The notes beneath the pieces are model-generated. The model saw only the letters and a program-made list of their open reading frames with translations, made no database searches and was not told the origin of the DNA. Made by a program: the position numbers and the translations under genes. Below are positions 1 through 8,721 of a stretch of DNA of 64,000 nt, one piece after another (the first letter of the stretch is position 1; every line of letters begins with the position of its first letter). The stretch covers positions 20,257-84,256 of the forward strand of contig NZ_PGUW01000021.1 of the NCBI RefSeq assembly GCF_002863565.1, given 5' to 3'. Origin of the DNA: Bacillus sp. V5-8f (GTDB lineage: Bacteria; Bacillota; Bacilli; Bacillales; DSM-1321).

Positions 1-431
1 GCAATTTCACGGCTGATTTTCCTGGACAGCATAGGGCTTGCCCCTGATGTAGAAACCGTGATAACAAGGCGTCCCCTTCTGATAACAGAGGGGGTATGGA
101 AGTCTGAAGACTCATGGTTATCGGCAAGATTAACAAGCTGGTTTGGCTTTTTGTTAGAGGCAATCCATTCATTAATCTCAGCGTTATTTGAAGCGGCTAC
201 AACGATTTCCGCATCCCGTAAATCTTCTAAGGCCACTTCCTTTTCGTTCCATGCTAAGGCACCAATCTCTACCAATTGACTCAAGCCTTCTGTAATTTTG
301 GGGCTGATGAGGGTAACATTAGCCCCTGCTTGGAGAAGCTGCCCTACCTTGCGTTCGGCCACCTTCCCGCCGCCAACAATGGCAACCGGCTTGCCCTCGA
401 TATCAAGATTAACAGGATAGTACTTTTTCAT
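1..431 (-). CDS. ylnF: Precorrin-2 dehydrogenase / sirohydrochlorin ferrochelatase, 3' end outside window
   Basis: The visible 143 residues begin MKKYYPVNLDIEGKP and carry the NAD-binding GGGKVAERK stretch, then the VNLADNHESSDFHTPSV and STSGASPMLSRKI motifs of the Met8/YlnF/CysG-N family. This family oxidises precorrin-2 with NAD+ to sirohydrochlorin; some members also insert iron to make siroheme, the cofactor of nitrite and sulfite reductases. The gene runs off the left edge, so the C-terminal part is not seen. It starts about 50 bp downstream of the fused methyltransferase gene on the same strand, so the two probably form an operon whose remaining genes (for example nitrite reductase) lie outside the window. 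Seen: the motifs and partial length. Inferred: the operon and the siroheme role. Confidence 0.9.
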   Translation of the reverse strand, partial: MKKYYPVNLDIEGKPVAIVGGGKVAERKVGQLLQAGANVTLISPKITEGLSQLVEIGALAWNEKEVALEDLRDAEIVVAASNNAEINEWIASNKKPNQLVNLADNHESSDFHTPSVIRRGRLVITVSTSGASPMLSRKISREI

Positions 432-481
432 ACAATTTTCTTCCTCCACCTTCAGTATCATAGGGATGCCAAACCGGGCAA

Positions 482-1960
482 TTATTCATTTGATCCCTTA
501 TGCATGAACGACAACAATTTTATAAGCTCTTCTTTTGTAGAGGTATCCGGCATGCTAGTCGGATTGAAACCATACTCTTCTGCAGCCTGATAGCTGCGTT
601 TTCCCATACAGACAACGTTCAGCCCATGTAACACTTCTTTCACCAGAAGCCCGGCTGATTCGAGTCCTGCGTTGAATTGCCGGACAGATGCGCTGCTCGG
701 AAATACCGCTGTGTCAAGTTCGGCTTCTTCCAACATCCGCATGAATATCGGCGGATACTGATCGTCGATTTGAATTCTGGAGGTTAGAAATATATCAAAA
801 TTTTGGTATAGGCTCATATAGGATTCTTTTTCGCTTTCCAAGCGATCATCCCCGATTATCAACAGCTTGCCCCAATCGTTGGTGTCCCCTGTAATTTCAG
901 CCATCAGACCTCGCTTCTGCAGGGCTTGTTTTGATTTGATAGAAGCAGCGTACAAACCAGCCTTGATAGAACGGATATCGATGGCTCGTTCCATTAGTAA
1001 ACCAAAGAATTCATCGACACTTTCAGGTGAAGTGAAAAGAATGTCATCATAATTGCTAATCTGACTTAAAATATCCTCAGCTACCGGTACAGGGGTCCGT
1101 TTCCACTTCGGAAATTCAATTACATCAGCGCCTTGCTCCCTTAATTCTGCCGCAATCATGCTTTCCTCTGTACCCGATCTTGCGAGCAAAATTTGTCGTC
1201 CATACAGAGGTTTTTTATCAAACCAGCTAAGCTTTCCATGCAGCGAGGCAATATCGCCTACCAGTGTAATCGCAGGATTACTGAAGTTTACGCGTTCTGC
1301 CTTTACTGCAATCGTCGAAAGTGTTCCTTCCAGTGTCTTCTGTCTGCCCATCGTTCCCCATTGAATTAGGATAACGGGGGTGTCCGGTGCTTTTCCATGC
1401 TTCATCAGATTTTCACATATATAAGGAAGATTAGCGACCCCCATGTAGAAGGAGATAGTGTCGATACCTTTTGCTAGGGCAGCCCAGTCGATTTTTGGTT
1501 TTCCATCTTTCGATTTATCATGAGCTGTGACTACGGCAAAGGATCCGCCATATTCCCGATGAGTCACTGGAATTCCCGCATAAAGTGGAGCAGCAATGCC
1601 GGAAGTAATGCCTGGGACCATTTCAAAGGGTATCCCACTTTCCGCAAGGCCTGCCGCTTCTTCACCAACACGGCCGAAAACGCCTGGATCGCCTCCTTTT
1701 AAACGGACAACCGTTTTTCCTTCCAGCGCTTTTTTTATAAGAAGCTCATTAATGGCTTCCTGGCGCAGGAAATGGCGATCCGGAAGCTTTCCGCCATAAA
1801 TCAGCTCACAATCGCTCCTCGCAAAATCCAACAACTTCGGATTGGCCAGCCGGTCATACAGAATGACATCGGCCCGGCGGATCGCTTCCATTCCCTTCAT
1901 TGTAATCAGGCCGATATCACCCGGCCCGGCCCCAACTAAATACACCTTTCCTTTCTTCAT
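482..1960 (-). CDS. cobA: Uroporphyrinogen-III C-methyltransferase fused to uroporphyrinogen-III synthase-like domain
   Basis: A 492-residue two-domain protein. Residues 1 to about 245 are a SUMT: VYLVGAGPGD near the N terminus, VVRLKGGDPGVFGR, and GIPVTHREYG. SUMT makes two SAM-dependent methylations of uroporphyrinogen III to give precorrin-2, the branch point to siroheme and cobalamin. The remaining 245 residues resemble HemD (uroporphyrinogen-III synthase), with ILLARSGTEESMIAAELREQ and ILFTSPESVDEFF. B. subtilis NasF, associated with nitrite assimilation, is of similar length. I chose ATG 1960 over an upstream extension because the family starts with K-x-YLVGAGPGD and a GGGGAAGG ribosome site lies about 11 bases before it; an ATG at 1972 is the alternative. 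The gene is followed by the precorrin-2 dehydrogenase on the same strand. Confidence 0.9.
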   Translation of the reverse strand: MKKGKVYLVGAGPGDIGLITMKGMEAIRRADVILYDRLANPKLLDFARSDCELIYGGKLPDRHFLRQEAINELLIKKALEGKTVVRLKGGDPGVFGRVGEEAAGLAESGIPFEMVPGITSGIAAPLYAGIPVTHREYGGSFAVVTAHDKSKDGKPKIDWAALAKGIDTISFYMGVANLPYICENLMKHGKAPDTPVILIQWGTMGRQKTLEGTLSTIAVKAERVNFSNPAITLVGDIASLHGKLSWFDKKPLYGRQILLARSGTEESMIAAELREQGADVIEFPKWKRTPVPVAEDILSQISNYDDILFTSPESVDEFFGLLMERAIDIRSIKAGLYAASIKSKQALQKRGLMAEITGDTNDWGKLLIIGDDRLESEKESYMSLYQNFDIFLTSRIQIDDQYPPIFMRMLEEAELDTAVFPSSASVRQFNAGLESAGLLVKEVLHGLNVVCMGKRSYQAAEEYGFNPTSMPDTSTKEELIKLLSFMHKGSNE

Positions 1961-2094
1961 ATATAATGCCATCCTTCCCCTTTTAGCTTTCTTAGCTGAT
2001 AGGGAAAGTATAATCCTTTTCCTATCCCGCATAATGCAAACAAAGCCTGATTGCGCTTGTGCAAGACCGCAATCCAGCAATATTTACATAATAT

Positions 2095-2123
2095 TTTATC
2101 TTATTGTTCTATAATAAGATAAA
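2095..2123. promoter_or_regulatory. Perfect 11-bp dyad upstream of the siroheme genes, candidate operator
   Basis: TTTATCTTATT (2095-2105) is exactly inverted at 2113-2123, with a 7-base spacer. It lies about 135 bp upstream of the cobA start in an otherwise gene-free stretch. The length and symmetry suit a dimeric repressor or activator site. I do not recognise the regulator; it does not match the TnrA consensus TGTNAN7TNACA. No run of T follows on either strand, so it is unlikely to be a terminator. Confidence 0.45.
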
Positions 2124-2450
2124 CGATGTCTTCTTGCACCTCAATTTTATAGGTTTTTACCTGGTCTTGATCTGGCGCTTATACTTGTCCGTCCAATAGG
2201 GAAATATTTCAATCATAGCGCGGGCAAAATACATAATGTCCGATGGTTAGCCCGTCTGACCTCTTGGAATGGGGGCTTTTGTTTTCTACCGCTTTAACTC
2301 TCCGTTTTACCACAATCACTTGATATTTATTGATTAGTGGATACAGTATACTTTTCCTCACTATGTAAAGAGAAAGTGCGTACTTCCCAAAAGCAACATT
2401 AGTTGTATACTATAGTTGTTTAGTTGAAAAAGAGTTCAAAAGCCTTATCA

Positions 2451-2503
2451 CATCTATGCAAGGTATGGAATTTTAAAGGGTATATTACTTTTATGCATAG
2501 ATG
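2451..2503. repeat. 10-bp inverted repeat in the cobA/SDR intergenic region
   Basis: CATCTATGCA (2451-2460) is inverted exactly at 2494-2503, with 33 bases between. It sits 47 bp before the SDR start, so it could be a looped operator or the ends of a decayed element. The rest of 1961-2549 (about 590 bp between divergent genes) shows only this, the 2095 dyad and a weak AGCCC/GGGCT pairing at about 2250-2276. I see no small gene there. Confidence 0.3.
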
Positions 2504-2549
2504 CTTTTGAAGCTCAGTGTCCATTATTACAACAATAGGAGTGATAGAA

Positions 2550-3266
2550 ATGCAATCATTAAAAGGTAAAACAGCGCTGATTACCGGGGCTGGCAGAGGG
2601 ATTGGCAGAGCTATTGCCATTGCGCTGGCAAAGGAAGGCGTACATATAGGAATGATCGGGTTGAATATGTCCAACCTTGAAAAAGTAAGTGAAGAATTAT
2701 CAGAGTATGATGTCACCGTTTCTGCGGCTGTTGCCGATGTATCAAGCCTTGATGGCGTCCAAAATGCGGTAGAGCATATCAAGTCAGATCTTGGCTCCAT
2801 CGATATCTTGATTAACAATGCAGGGACTGCAAAATTTGGCGGTTTTCTTGAATTATCTGCTGAAGAGTGGGAAAACATCATCCGTGTTAACTTAATGGGT
2901 ACTTATAATGTCACAAGAGCCGTTTTACCTGGCATGATCGATAACAAATCAGGCGATATCATCAATATTTCATCAACGGCCGGCCAAAAGGGCGCGCCTG
3001 TTACAAGTGCTTATAGCGCTTCAAAATTTGCCGTGCTTGGTTTGACCGAGTCACTAATGCTTGAAGTAAGGAAGCATAATATCCGCGTATCCGCATTGAC
3101 GCCTAGCACTGTTTCTACTGATTTGGCGTTCGAGAACAAGCTTACCGATGGAAATCCGGAGAAAGTGATGCAGCCGGAAGACCTTGCTGAATTAGTTGTG
3201 GCCCAATTGAAGTTGAATCCGCGGGTGTTCATTAAATCTGCTGGAATGTGGTCAACAAATCCATAA
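2550..3266 (+). CDS. SDR-family oxidoreductase, FabG-like 3-oxoacyl-ACP reductase
   Basis: A 238-residue classical short-chain dehydrogenase. It has the cofactor motif TGAGRGIG near residue 13, NNAG near 86, a catalytic Ser in INISSTAGQ, and YSASK (Tyr/Lys) near 153. The length is typical. Such enzymes reduce or oxidise keto/hydroxy groups with NAD(P)H. Annotation pipelines usually call this subgroup 3-ketoacyl-ACP reductase, but the true substrate cannot be read from sequence, and the C-terminal part after [14 protein letters not shown] is not diagnostic. ATG 2550 is preferred because AGGAGTG lies 7 bases upstream; an 11-residue upstream extension lacks a ribosome site. It appears to be a single-gene unit ended by the hairpin at 3306-3342. 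Confidence 0.85.
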   Translation: MQSLKGKTALITGAGRGIGRAIAIALAKEGVHIGMIGLNMSNLEKVSEELSEYDVTVSAAVADVSSLDGVQNAVEHIKSDLGSIDILINNAGTAKFGGFLELSAEEWENIIRVNLMGTYNVTRAVLPGMIDNKSGDIINISSTAGQKGAPVTSAYSASKFAVLGLTESLMLEVRKHNIRVSALTPSTVSTDLAFENKLTDGNPEKVMQPEDLAELVVAQLKLNPRVFIKSAGMWSTNP

Positions 3267-3305
3267 GCAAGTTACAGGGTACAAATTTCGCCAAACTTGA
3301 GAAAC

Positions 3306-3342
3306 AGGTCCAAAGGAAACTATCTCTCCTTCGGACCTTTTC
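3306..3342 (+). terminator. Rho-independent terminator of the SDR gene
   Basis: AGGTCCAAAGGA (3306-3317) pairs with TCCTTCGGACCT (3327-3338) with one mismatch, followed by TTTTCTT. It overlaps the last codons of the convergent TVP38 gene, so it may also shape the 3' end of that transcript. Confidence 0.8.
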
Positions 3343-3874
3343 TTCGTATAAAGACTAGTACAAGGATTACAGAAAGAACACCCACTATAATCTTCCCCTG
3401 CCAATCCCAATGAATCACCTGTTGAACAGAATAAGCCTCCAGCAATAACGCAGGTACCTTTCCAATCGTGCTGGCAATCGCAAAATTAACAAGGGTCATT
3501 TTACTTGTAGCCCCGGCTAAGGTTACGAGCCCCGATGGAACCAGTGGAAATAATCGAAGGGCAAGGATTAAAACAAAGGCCTCAAAGCCCCTGCTTGTTT
3601 GAAGCCTTCTTAGATACCTATTTTGGCTCAACTTTTCCGGTAAAAATTTATGTATCCCTTTCCTGTACAAATAAAAGCTTACAATCGCTCCTACTGCTTC
3701 CCCTGCAATAGAGATAGACACTCCATTATAAAAACCAAAAAAAGTGATATTCGCTGCCGTTAAAAACACACTGGGAACAATTCCTAGCAAACTAATGATC
3801 ATATTCAGCAGAATACTGATCCAAATTGCGTATCCTGCATTCTCTGCAAACCAGCTTACTACCTGATTTTCCAT
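3320..3874 (-). CDS. TVP38/TMEM64 (SNARE-associated, DedA-like) membrane protein
   Basis: A 184-residue polytopic protein of the TVP38/TMEM64 family. It has hydrophobic helices near residues 12-50, 55-70, 95-125 and 150-175. The signature region is FVLILALRLFPLVPSGLVTL with the following AGATSKMTLVNFAIASTIGK, and the first helix pair holds LLGIVPSVFLTAANI. Bacterial members are integral inner-membrane proteins related to lipid transporters/scramblases of the DedA/VTT superfamily; the substrate of this one is unknown. An AGGTGG ribosome site precedes the ATG at 3874. It is convergent with the SDR gene and not obviously in an operon with the formate dehydrogenase genes upstream, which have their own terminator at 3966-3994. 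Confidence 0.85.
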   Translation of the reverse strand: MENQVVSWFAENAGYAIWISILLNMIISLLGIVPSVFLTAANITFFGFYNGVSISIAGEAVGAIVSFYLYRKGIHKFLPEKLSQNRYLRRLQTSRGFEAFVLILALRLFPLVPSGLVTLAGATSKMTLVNFAIASTIGKVPALLLEAYSVQQVIHWDWQGKIIVGVLSVILVLVFIRRKGPKER

Positions 3875-3957
3875 ACGTCCACCTGCACATTTTTATGTGC
3901 TAACAGTATAACCCAAACAATTGGAGAACGCCCTTAAATATCACTTTTGACCTAACA

Positions 3958-3994
3958 TAAAAAAAGCCTTACTCATGTTTTCCACAAGTAAGGC
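3958..3994 (-). terminator. Terminator of the formate dehydrogenase operon
   Basis: GCCTTACT (3966-3973) pairs with AGTAAGGC (3987-3994). On the minus strand the stem is followed by seven or eight T (A-run at 3958-3965). It lies 9 bp after the stop of the small zinc-ribbon gene, so that gene is probably the last of the operon. Confidence 0.85.
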
Positions 3995-4002
3995 AGTTTG
4001 TC

Positions 4003-4140
4003 CTATTCAGCAATATCCGCTGGGGCATGGAATTTCCGGTCTTCCAGGCAGGTTTCACACAAATGGAGGTGAGAGGCTCCGACCAGTTCCTCAGCACTTT
4101 CCATTTCAACTTCATTGCCGCAAATTTCACATTTCCTCAT
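4003..4140 (-). CDS. 45-residue double-CxxC zinc-ribbon protein
   Basis: A small gene with ATG at 4140 preceded by an AGGAGG ribosome site 6 bases upstream. The product starts MRKCEICGNEVEME and contains CEICG and a second pair in LHLCETCLEDRK, the spacing of a treble-clef or rubredoxin-like zinc site. It ends HAPADIAE. It lies 21 bp after the 74-residue gene and right before a terminator, so it is probably co-transcribed with the formate dehydrogenase genes. It may help metal delivery, maturation or protein contacts, but I recognise no named family. Seen: the ribosome site, cysteine pairs and operon position. The function is unknown. Confidence 0.75.
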   Translation of the reverse strand: MRKCEICGNEVEMESAEELVGASHLHLCETCLEDRKFHAPADIAE

Positions 4141-4161
4141 AAGCAGCCTCCTACAATATGG

Positions 4162-4386
4162 TTATTGTTCCATAGAACCTGATGCAACTTCATAACCGTT
4201 ATCCAAAAGTTTCCGTTCAAAATCCTGTAATTGGGCCATTCTATTGTCAAAGGTTAATCTCGCCCTGTTTTGTGAGAGGTCAACCTGAACTTGTAATACT
4301 CCCCACACATCTTCAAGGGCACCCATCACTCTGTCAGCATCAGCCTGGTTTTGCATATTCTTAATGACAATAACCGCGTCTTCCAC
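4162..4386 (-). CDS. Small HMA-fold-like protein without the CxxC metal site
   Basis: 74 residues starting (GTG) MEDAVIVIKNMQNQADADRVMGAL and continuing VWGVLQVQVDLSQNRARLTFDN. The beta-alpha-beta-beta-alpha-beta pattern resembles heavy-metal-associated domains such as CopZ. The usual metal-binding M-x-C-x-x-C is replaced by KNMQNQAD, so no cysteines remain. It starts 6 bp after the DUF1641 gene, whose stop overlaps its AAAGGGTGA ribosome site. This tight coupling implies a role in the formate dehydrogenase complex or its maturation. The fold assignment is inferred from pattern only. Confidence 0.7.
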   Translation of the reverse strand: MEDAVIVIKNMQNQADADRVMGALEDVWGVLQVQVDLSQNRARLTFDNRMAQLQDFERKLLDNGYEVASGSMEQ

Positions 4387-4392
4387 TGCCGA

Positions 4393-4893
4393 TCACCCTT
4401 TCTTTTGGTCCTTGTTCTGTAAAAACACCGCACCCATTCCTTCCAATAAACCAAGCATGGAAGTCATAGCTGCCCTGCTTTCCGGGCTTCGCAACCTTCT
4501 ACTCATTGCCCAAATTGATTGCTTTTCGCCATCTTCGCCTGTATTTGAGAGCCGCTTCAGGCCGTTGCCAACAGCGTCGAGTAACGTATTTAACTGGCCA
4601 GGCTGGAGGGCTCCTAAGAACCCTACAGCACCCATTGCATTTTTAATTATATTGTGCACGCCCGGCTGGTTGATCTGCTGAATAGCGATAGCACCAACTT
4701 CGGTCCGTTGTTCAAGGAGAGCATGAACAGCTTCCAGGGCTTTCATATCATGAAGCCCCTTTATAATCCCAAGTGTTTTCATGATCGCTTCCTGGTTATC
4801 AGCAATCTCCTTCATTATCGCGGCAATTGCCTGATCCTGTTCTTCCTGTACATCTGGGACAGCTTTACTAATTTGCCTGATTGCTCTGGCCAT
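4393..4893 (-). CDS. yrhD: DUF1641 protein, YrhD-like formate dehydrogenase partner
   Basis: 166 residues beginning MARAIRQISKAVPDVQEEQDQ, helical, with the typical DUF1641 middle GIIKGLHDMKALEAVHALLE and a C-terminal GLLEGMGAVFLQ. In B. subtilis yrhD lies directly next to yrhE (formate dehydrogenase), as here. The protein is thought to be a small subunit or assembly partner, without a proven reaction. The second ATG (4893) is chosen because AAGGAGG sits 7 bases upstream of it and only one base from the first ATG (4899). The gene starts inside the last 26 bp of the large subunit gene, in a different frame, which suggests translational coupling. Confidence 0.85.
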   Translation of the reverse strand: MARAIRQISKAVPDVQEEQDQAIAAIMKEIADNQEAIMKTLGIIKGLHDMKALEAVHALLEQRTEVGAIAIQQINQPGVHNIIKNAMGAVGFLGALQPGQLNTLLDAVGNGLKRLSNTGEDGEKQSIWAMSRRLRSPESRAAMTSMLGLLEGMGAVFLQNKDQKKG

Positions 4894-7852
4894 ATACATC
4901 CCTCCTTATCTCAAACAGCTCCTCGATTGGTGTGTAATCTTCGCGCTGCCATTTTTCTTCTACCCTGACACTGATTTGCGGCATCCGGTTGCCATAGCGG
5001 TGATTTTCTCTCGGAATTGGACGCTCGCCTTCTTGTTCGATTACTTCCAGTTTGACACCCATCTCCTTATATGCCGGCGTATGAGTGATTAAGTCATGGT
5101 AGCTGCTCGTTAATTTATTTACAGCTTCATTATCTTCTCTTGAGTGCATTGGCAAGTAAAGCTCATTTCCTTTAACCCGGTCAGTGACAATCGCACGTAC
5201 CTCAACGTGTCCATAAGGTGACGTCAGACCAACCAACGTGCCGTCCTGAATGTTGCGCTCTTTCGCTAATTGAAGCGAAATCTCCACCCACAGATCCGGA
5301 ACCTTATGGGTGATGCCTTCTGTACGATATGTCATATTGCCCTCATGGAAATGCTCCAGGATGCGCCCGTTATTCAAATGCAGATCAAACTCATCCCCTG
5401 CAATGACAGGAGGTGTCCAATCAACCGGAACCAACCTTGCTTTACCATCCGCGAAAGCGAACTTCTCGGTATATAGCAATGGTGTATCCGTTCCATCCGG
5501 TGCTACAGGCCAAACAAGGCTATTCCATCCCTCAAGGCGTTCATAGCTTACGCCAGCAAAGAGCGGAGCAAGGCTTGCCGCTTCATCCATTATTTCTGAC
5601 GGGTGGCTGTAATTCCAATTAGCACCCATGCGATTGGCAAGCAGCTGGAAGATTTGCCAATCTGGCTTCGAATCACCCAGCGGCTCGAATACTTTATGGA
5701 ACCGTTGAATCCTGCGTTCTGTATTAACAAACGTGCCATCTTTTTCAAGGCTCGGAGCGGCAGGTAAAATAACATCGGCAAATTGCGCTGTTTTGCTGAA
5801 GAAAATATCCTGGACAACGAAGAAGTCAAGTTTTTCAAAAGCGGCATGGACGTGATTAGCGTTTGAATCCACCAATGCCATTTCTTCTCCGAAAAGGTAC
5901 ATCGCTTTTATTGTGCCTTTATGGATTCCCTCAACCATTTGGTGGTTGTTATAACCAGGATCTTCAGGAAGGGAAACTCCCCATGCCTTTTCATAACGTT
6001 CACGGACTTTCGGGTCTTGGATCGCTTCATAACCCGGGAACCATGCTGGCATTGTCCCGAAATCACATGCCCCCTGAACATTATTGTGGCCTCTCAACGG
6101 ATAGGCTCCTGTACCAGTACGCCCATAATTTCCAGTAACTAACAACAGATTTGAAATTGCTGTACTTGCATCCGTAGCACCGGAGTGTTGCGTGATTCCC
6201 ATGGCCCATAAAATACATGTTCCTTTTGATTCATGAATCATGTTGGCAATAGTTAATAGCTCATCCATAGAAATCCCTGTTTTTTCAACGGCATATTCCA
6301 TCGTATACTTATCAAGGCTCTTTTTGAATTCATCATAGCCGCTGACTCTGCTTTCAATAAATTCACGATCCTCCCAGCCTTGATCGATAATATACTTTGT
6401 AATAGCGTTTAACCAAATAAGATCGGTACTTGGTTTTGGATGGATAAATACATCCGCACGTTGCGCCAGCTCATTTTCCCGTAAGTCTACTACAATTAAT
6501 TTCTGCCCATGAAGCTTGTGTGCTCTTTTTACACGTGTAGATAAAACTGGATGGGATTCTGCCGGGTTGGCACCAATGACAATGACAAGATCTGCTGCGA
6601 TAATATCCTTCATTGTCCCTGAATCCCCACCATGGCCAACAGTTCTGAGAAGACCCGCTGTCGCAGGAGATTGGCAATAACGGGAGCAGTTATCCACATT
6701 GTTAGATTGCATAACGCTTCTGACAAACTTCTGGAACAAAAAGTTTTCTTCATTGGAGCATTTGGATGAAGCTATGTATCCGATTGACTGCGGACCGTGT
6801 TCCTCTTTAACCGCTCCAAGCTTTTCAGCCACTAAATCTAAAGCTTCTTCCCATGTTGCTTCAACAAATTCATCACCCTGGCGAATTAGCGGCGTTGTCA
6901 AGCGTTCTTCGCTGTTCACAAATCCCCAGCCGTATTTTCCTTTTATACATGTGGAAATGCCATTAACCGGTGCTTCCTCAGTTGGCTGTATCGTTAAGAT
7001 TTCCCGATCCTGTGTCCAGACTTCAAAGCTGCAGCCGACACCGCAATACGTACATACCGTTTTTGTACGCTTAATTTTTGCCTTTCTCATGGATGCCTCT
7101 ACTTCGGAAATTGCAAAGATTTCTCTATATCCTGGCTCCACTTCTTTGGTTAAATCGATCATAGGGCCAAGAATTTTCGGAGGAATGCCCGTTAAGAATC
7201 CTGCTTCACCAAGCATAGATTTATCCATTAACGCATTACATGGACATACATTTACACAGTGGCCGCAAGATACGCAGGAAGATTCGTCGATGGGTACGTC
7301 GTTATCCCAAATGACACGGGGTACTTCCCGGTTCCAATCAATGCTCAACGTTTCATTGACCTGTAAGTCCTGGCAAGCCTCTACACAGCGGCCGCATAGG
7401 ATACATTGGTCAGGTTCATAGCGGTAAAAAGGATGGGACAGATCGGGAGGATAAGGTTTTGCCTCAAACGGGTAAGCCTGATGGGCAAGCTCCATCTTTT
7501 CCACAGTGTTATGAACGGTACAATTCCCATTGTTGTTATCGCAAACGGTACAGTATAATTCGTGGTTTTTGAGAATTCGGGACATCGCCTCGTACTGGGC
7601 ACCCTTTACAAGCTCAGAATTGGTATCCACCTTCATCCCCGGCTCCACCTTCGTGGCACAGGCACGCACCATTTGCCCCCCTGCATTCACAAAACAAGTA
7701 TCACAGCTTTGGATCGTTCCAAGATTCGGGTGATAACAAACACTTGGAATAAATAAATCTTCAGATTTAGCTACATCTAAAATGGTTTGGCCGGCCTCGG
7801 CGGTAAAATCTTTGCCATCAATCTCAACCGAAAACTTATTTTCATCGCTCAT
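4868..7852 (-). CDS. yrhE: Formate dehydrogenase alpha subunit, molybdopterin and multi-FeS
   Basis: A 994-residue cytoplasmic-type molybdoenzyme. Order: an N-terminal [2Fe-2S] ferredoxin domain (C39, C50, C53, C65), a NuoG-like [FeS] segment with H/C ligands (LKNHELYCTVC), two [4Fe-4S] clusters (CILCGRCVEAC and CVSCGHCVNVCPC), then the catalytic part starting CTYCGVGCSFEVW. The presumed Mo ligand is the Cys of NCSRYCQSPATAG, so this is a cysteine and not a selenocysteine enzyme. MGITQHSG and the LRGHNNVQGACD motif support the formate dehydrogenase family. It oxidises formate to CO2; the electron acceptor is not evident. An AAGGAGG site lies 11 bases before the ATG. It is between the formate channel gene and DUF1641 in one operon. 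Confidence 0.93.
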   Translation of the reverse strand: MSDENKFSVEIDGKDFTAEAGQTILDVAKSEDLFIPSVCYHPNLGTIQSCDTCFVNAGGQMVRACATKVEPGMKVDTNSELVKGAQYEAMSRILKNHELYCTVCDNNNGNCTVHNTVEKMELAHQAYPFEAKPYPPDLSHPFYRYEPDQCILCGRCVEACQDLQVNETLSIDWNREVPRVIWDNDVPIDESSCVSCGHCVNVCPCNALMDKSMLGEAGFLTGIPPKILGPMIDLTKEVEPGYREIFAISEVEASMRKAKIKRTKTVCTYCGVGCSFEVWTQDREILTIQPTEEAPVNGISTCIKGKYGWGFVNSEERLTTPLIRQGDEFVEATWEEALDLVAEKLGAVKEEHGPQSIGYIASSKCSNEENFLFQKFVRSVMQSNNVDNCSRYCQSPATAGLLRTVGHGGDSGTMKDIIAADLVIVIGANPAESHPVLSTRVKRAHKLHGQKLIVVDLRENELAQRADVFIHPKPSTDLIWLNAITKYIIDQGWEDREFIESRVSGYDEFKKSLDKYTMEYAVEKTGISMDELLTIANMIHESKGTCILWAMGITQHSGATDASTAISNLLLVTGNYGRTGTGAYPLRGHNNVQGACDFGTMPAWFPGYEAIQDPKVRERYEKAWGVSLPEDPGYNNHQMVEGIHKGTIKAMYLFGEEMALVDSNANHVHAAFEKLDFFVVQDIFFSKTAQFADVILPAAPSLEKDGTFVNTERRIQRFHKVFEPLGDSKPDWQIFQLLANRMGANWNYSHPSEIMDEAASLAPLFAGVSYERLEGWNSLVWPVAPDGTDTPLLYTEKFAFADGKARLVPVDWTPPVIAGDEFDLHLNNGRILEHFHEGNMTYRTEGITHKVPDLWVEISLQLAKERNIQDGTLVGLTSPYGHVEVRAIVTDRVKGNELYLPMHSREDNEAVNKLTSSYHDLITHTPAYKEMGVKLEVIEQEGERPIPRENHRYGNRMPQISVRVEEKWQREDYTPIEELFEIRRDVYGQSNQAN

Positions 7853-7879
7853 TAATCTTCATACCTCCTTACACGTGTG

Positions 7880-7932
7880 TGGGGTCTGTCCCCCGTTACT
7901 TTAACGTATTACCGCAGTGGGGGTCTGTCCCC
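7880..7932. repeat. 55-bp GGGGTCTG repeat, copy 1
   Basis: Two GGGGTCTGTCCCC palindromes (7881-7894 and 7919-7932) flank a core containing ACTTTAACGTATTACCGCAG. It fills the 80-bp gap between the formate channel gene and the dehydrogenase, just before the latter's ribosome site. Related copies lie at 12713-12767 and, inverted, at 27111-27166, with partial copies at 17537-17552 and 25790-25825. The RNA would form one or two GC hairpins that could tune expression within the operon. Confidence 0.85.
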
Positions 7933-8721
7933 CTATTTAGTTGAGGCGCGCGGTTCGTTCCTCAGATAGGCTAACCAATAAAACATGGAGACAAACATGC
8001 TTCCGCCGATAACGTTGCCAATAAATACTGGAATGAAATTTTGAAAATAGTCGCCCCATGTGAAATGGCCAGAGAAAATTGCTGCTGGAATGACAAACAT
8101 ATTTGCAACAACGTGCTGGAAGCCGACGGCAACAAAACCCATTATCGGAAACCAAATTGCCAGAATCTTGCCGCTCATTTCTTCTGATCCGTAAGAAAGC
8201 CAAATAGCTAGCCCCACTAACCAGTTACAACCAATCGCTGAGACAAGTGCCGCCAAAAACCCCTGATCCAGCTTAGATTGGGCAACAGAAACTGTTTTTG
8301 CCAAAAAAGGATCGATACTTGTTAGGCCGGCAATATGTCCAAAGAAGTATGCGACAAAGAGCGCGCCAATAAAGTTTGCGATCGTGATAAATACCCAATT
8401 ACTTAATAAACTCCCAAACGACACCTTTCTGGCTAAAAAGGCCATACTGACCGCCATCATATTCCCAGTCACCAGCTCACCACCAGCTAGTATCGTTAAA
8501 ATAAGACCTAAGGGAAAAACGGCCGCTCCTATAAAGGTCCCAAATGATCCCCATTCGTGAGGCAAATTGGCTATAACCCTTATGTCCAAAAGGTATCCCA
8601 AAGAAATAAATGCCCCACCAAGAAACCCAAGGACCAGCTTGCTAAGAAACGAAAGATTTGTCTTATGCGTTCCTGATTCTATTGCCGCTTCGGCAATTCT
8701 GTGCGGCGGACGATACGCCAT
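7933..8721 (-). CDS. yrhG: Formate/nitrite transporter (FocA/NirC family)
   Basis: A 262-residue membrane channel with six hydrophobic segments. Family features include FLGGAFISLGYLL in the first helix, GGELVTGNMMAVSMA (the central G-x-x-T-G-N pore motif), CNWLVGLAIWLSYGSEEM and the last-helix GNVIGGSMFV. These pentameric channels move formate or nitrite across the cytoplasmic membrane. Its place as first gene before formate dehydrogenase, as in B. subtilis yrhG/yrhE, suggests formate. The ATG at 8721 has a GGAGGG site. The 193-bp region up to the divergent gene at 8915 should carry the operon promoter; I saw no convincing Fnr box. Confidence 0.93.
   Translation of the reverse strand: MAYRPPHRIAEAAIESGTHKTNLSFLSKLVLGFLGGAFISLGYLLDIRVIANLPHEWGSFGTFIGAAVFPLGLILTILAGGELVTGNMMAVSMAFLARKVSFGSLLSNWVFITIANFIGALFVAYFFGHIAGLTSIDPFLAKTVSVAQSKLDQGFLAALVSAIGCNWLVGLAIWLSYGSEEMSGKILAIWFPIMGFVAVGFQHVVANMFVIPAAIFSGHFTWGDYFQNFIPVFIGNVIGGSMFVSMFYWLAYLRNEPRASTK

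Noticed and set aside
2420..2881. 153-codon minus-strand ORF over the SDR gene
   Set aside because: Antisense shadow; the plus-strand frame has all SDR motifs.
6699..7421. 240-codon plus-strand ORF inside the formate dehydrogenase gene
   Set aside because: Antisense shadow of a well supported gene, low-complexity composition and no ribosome site.
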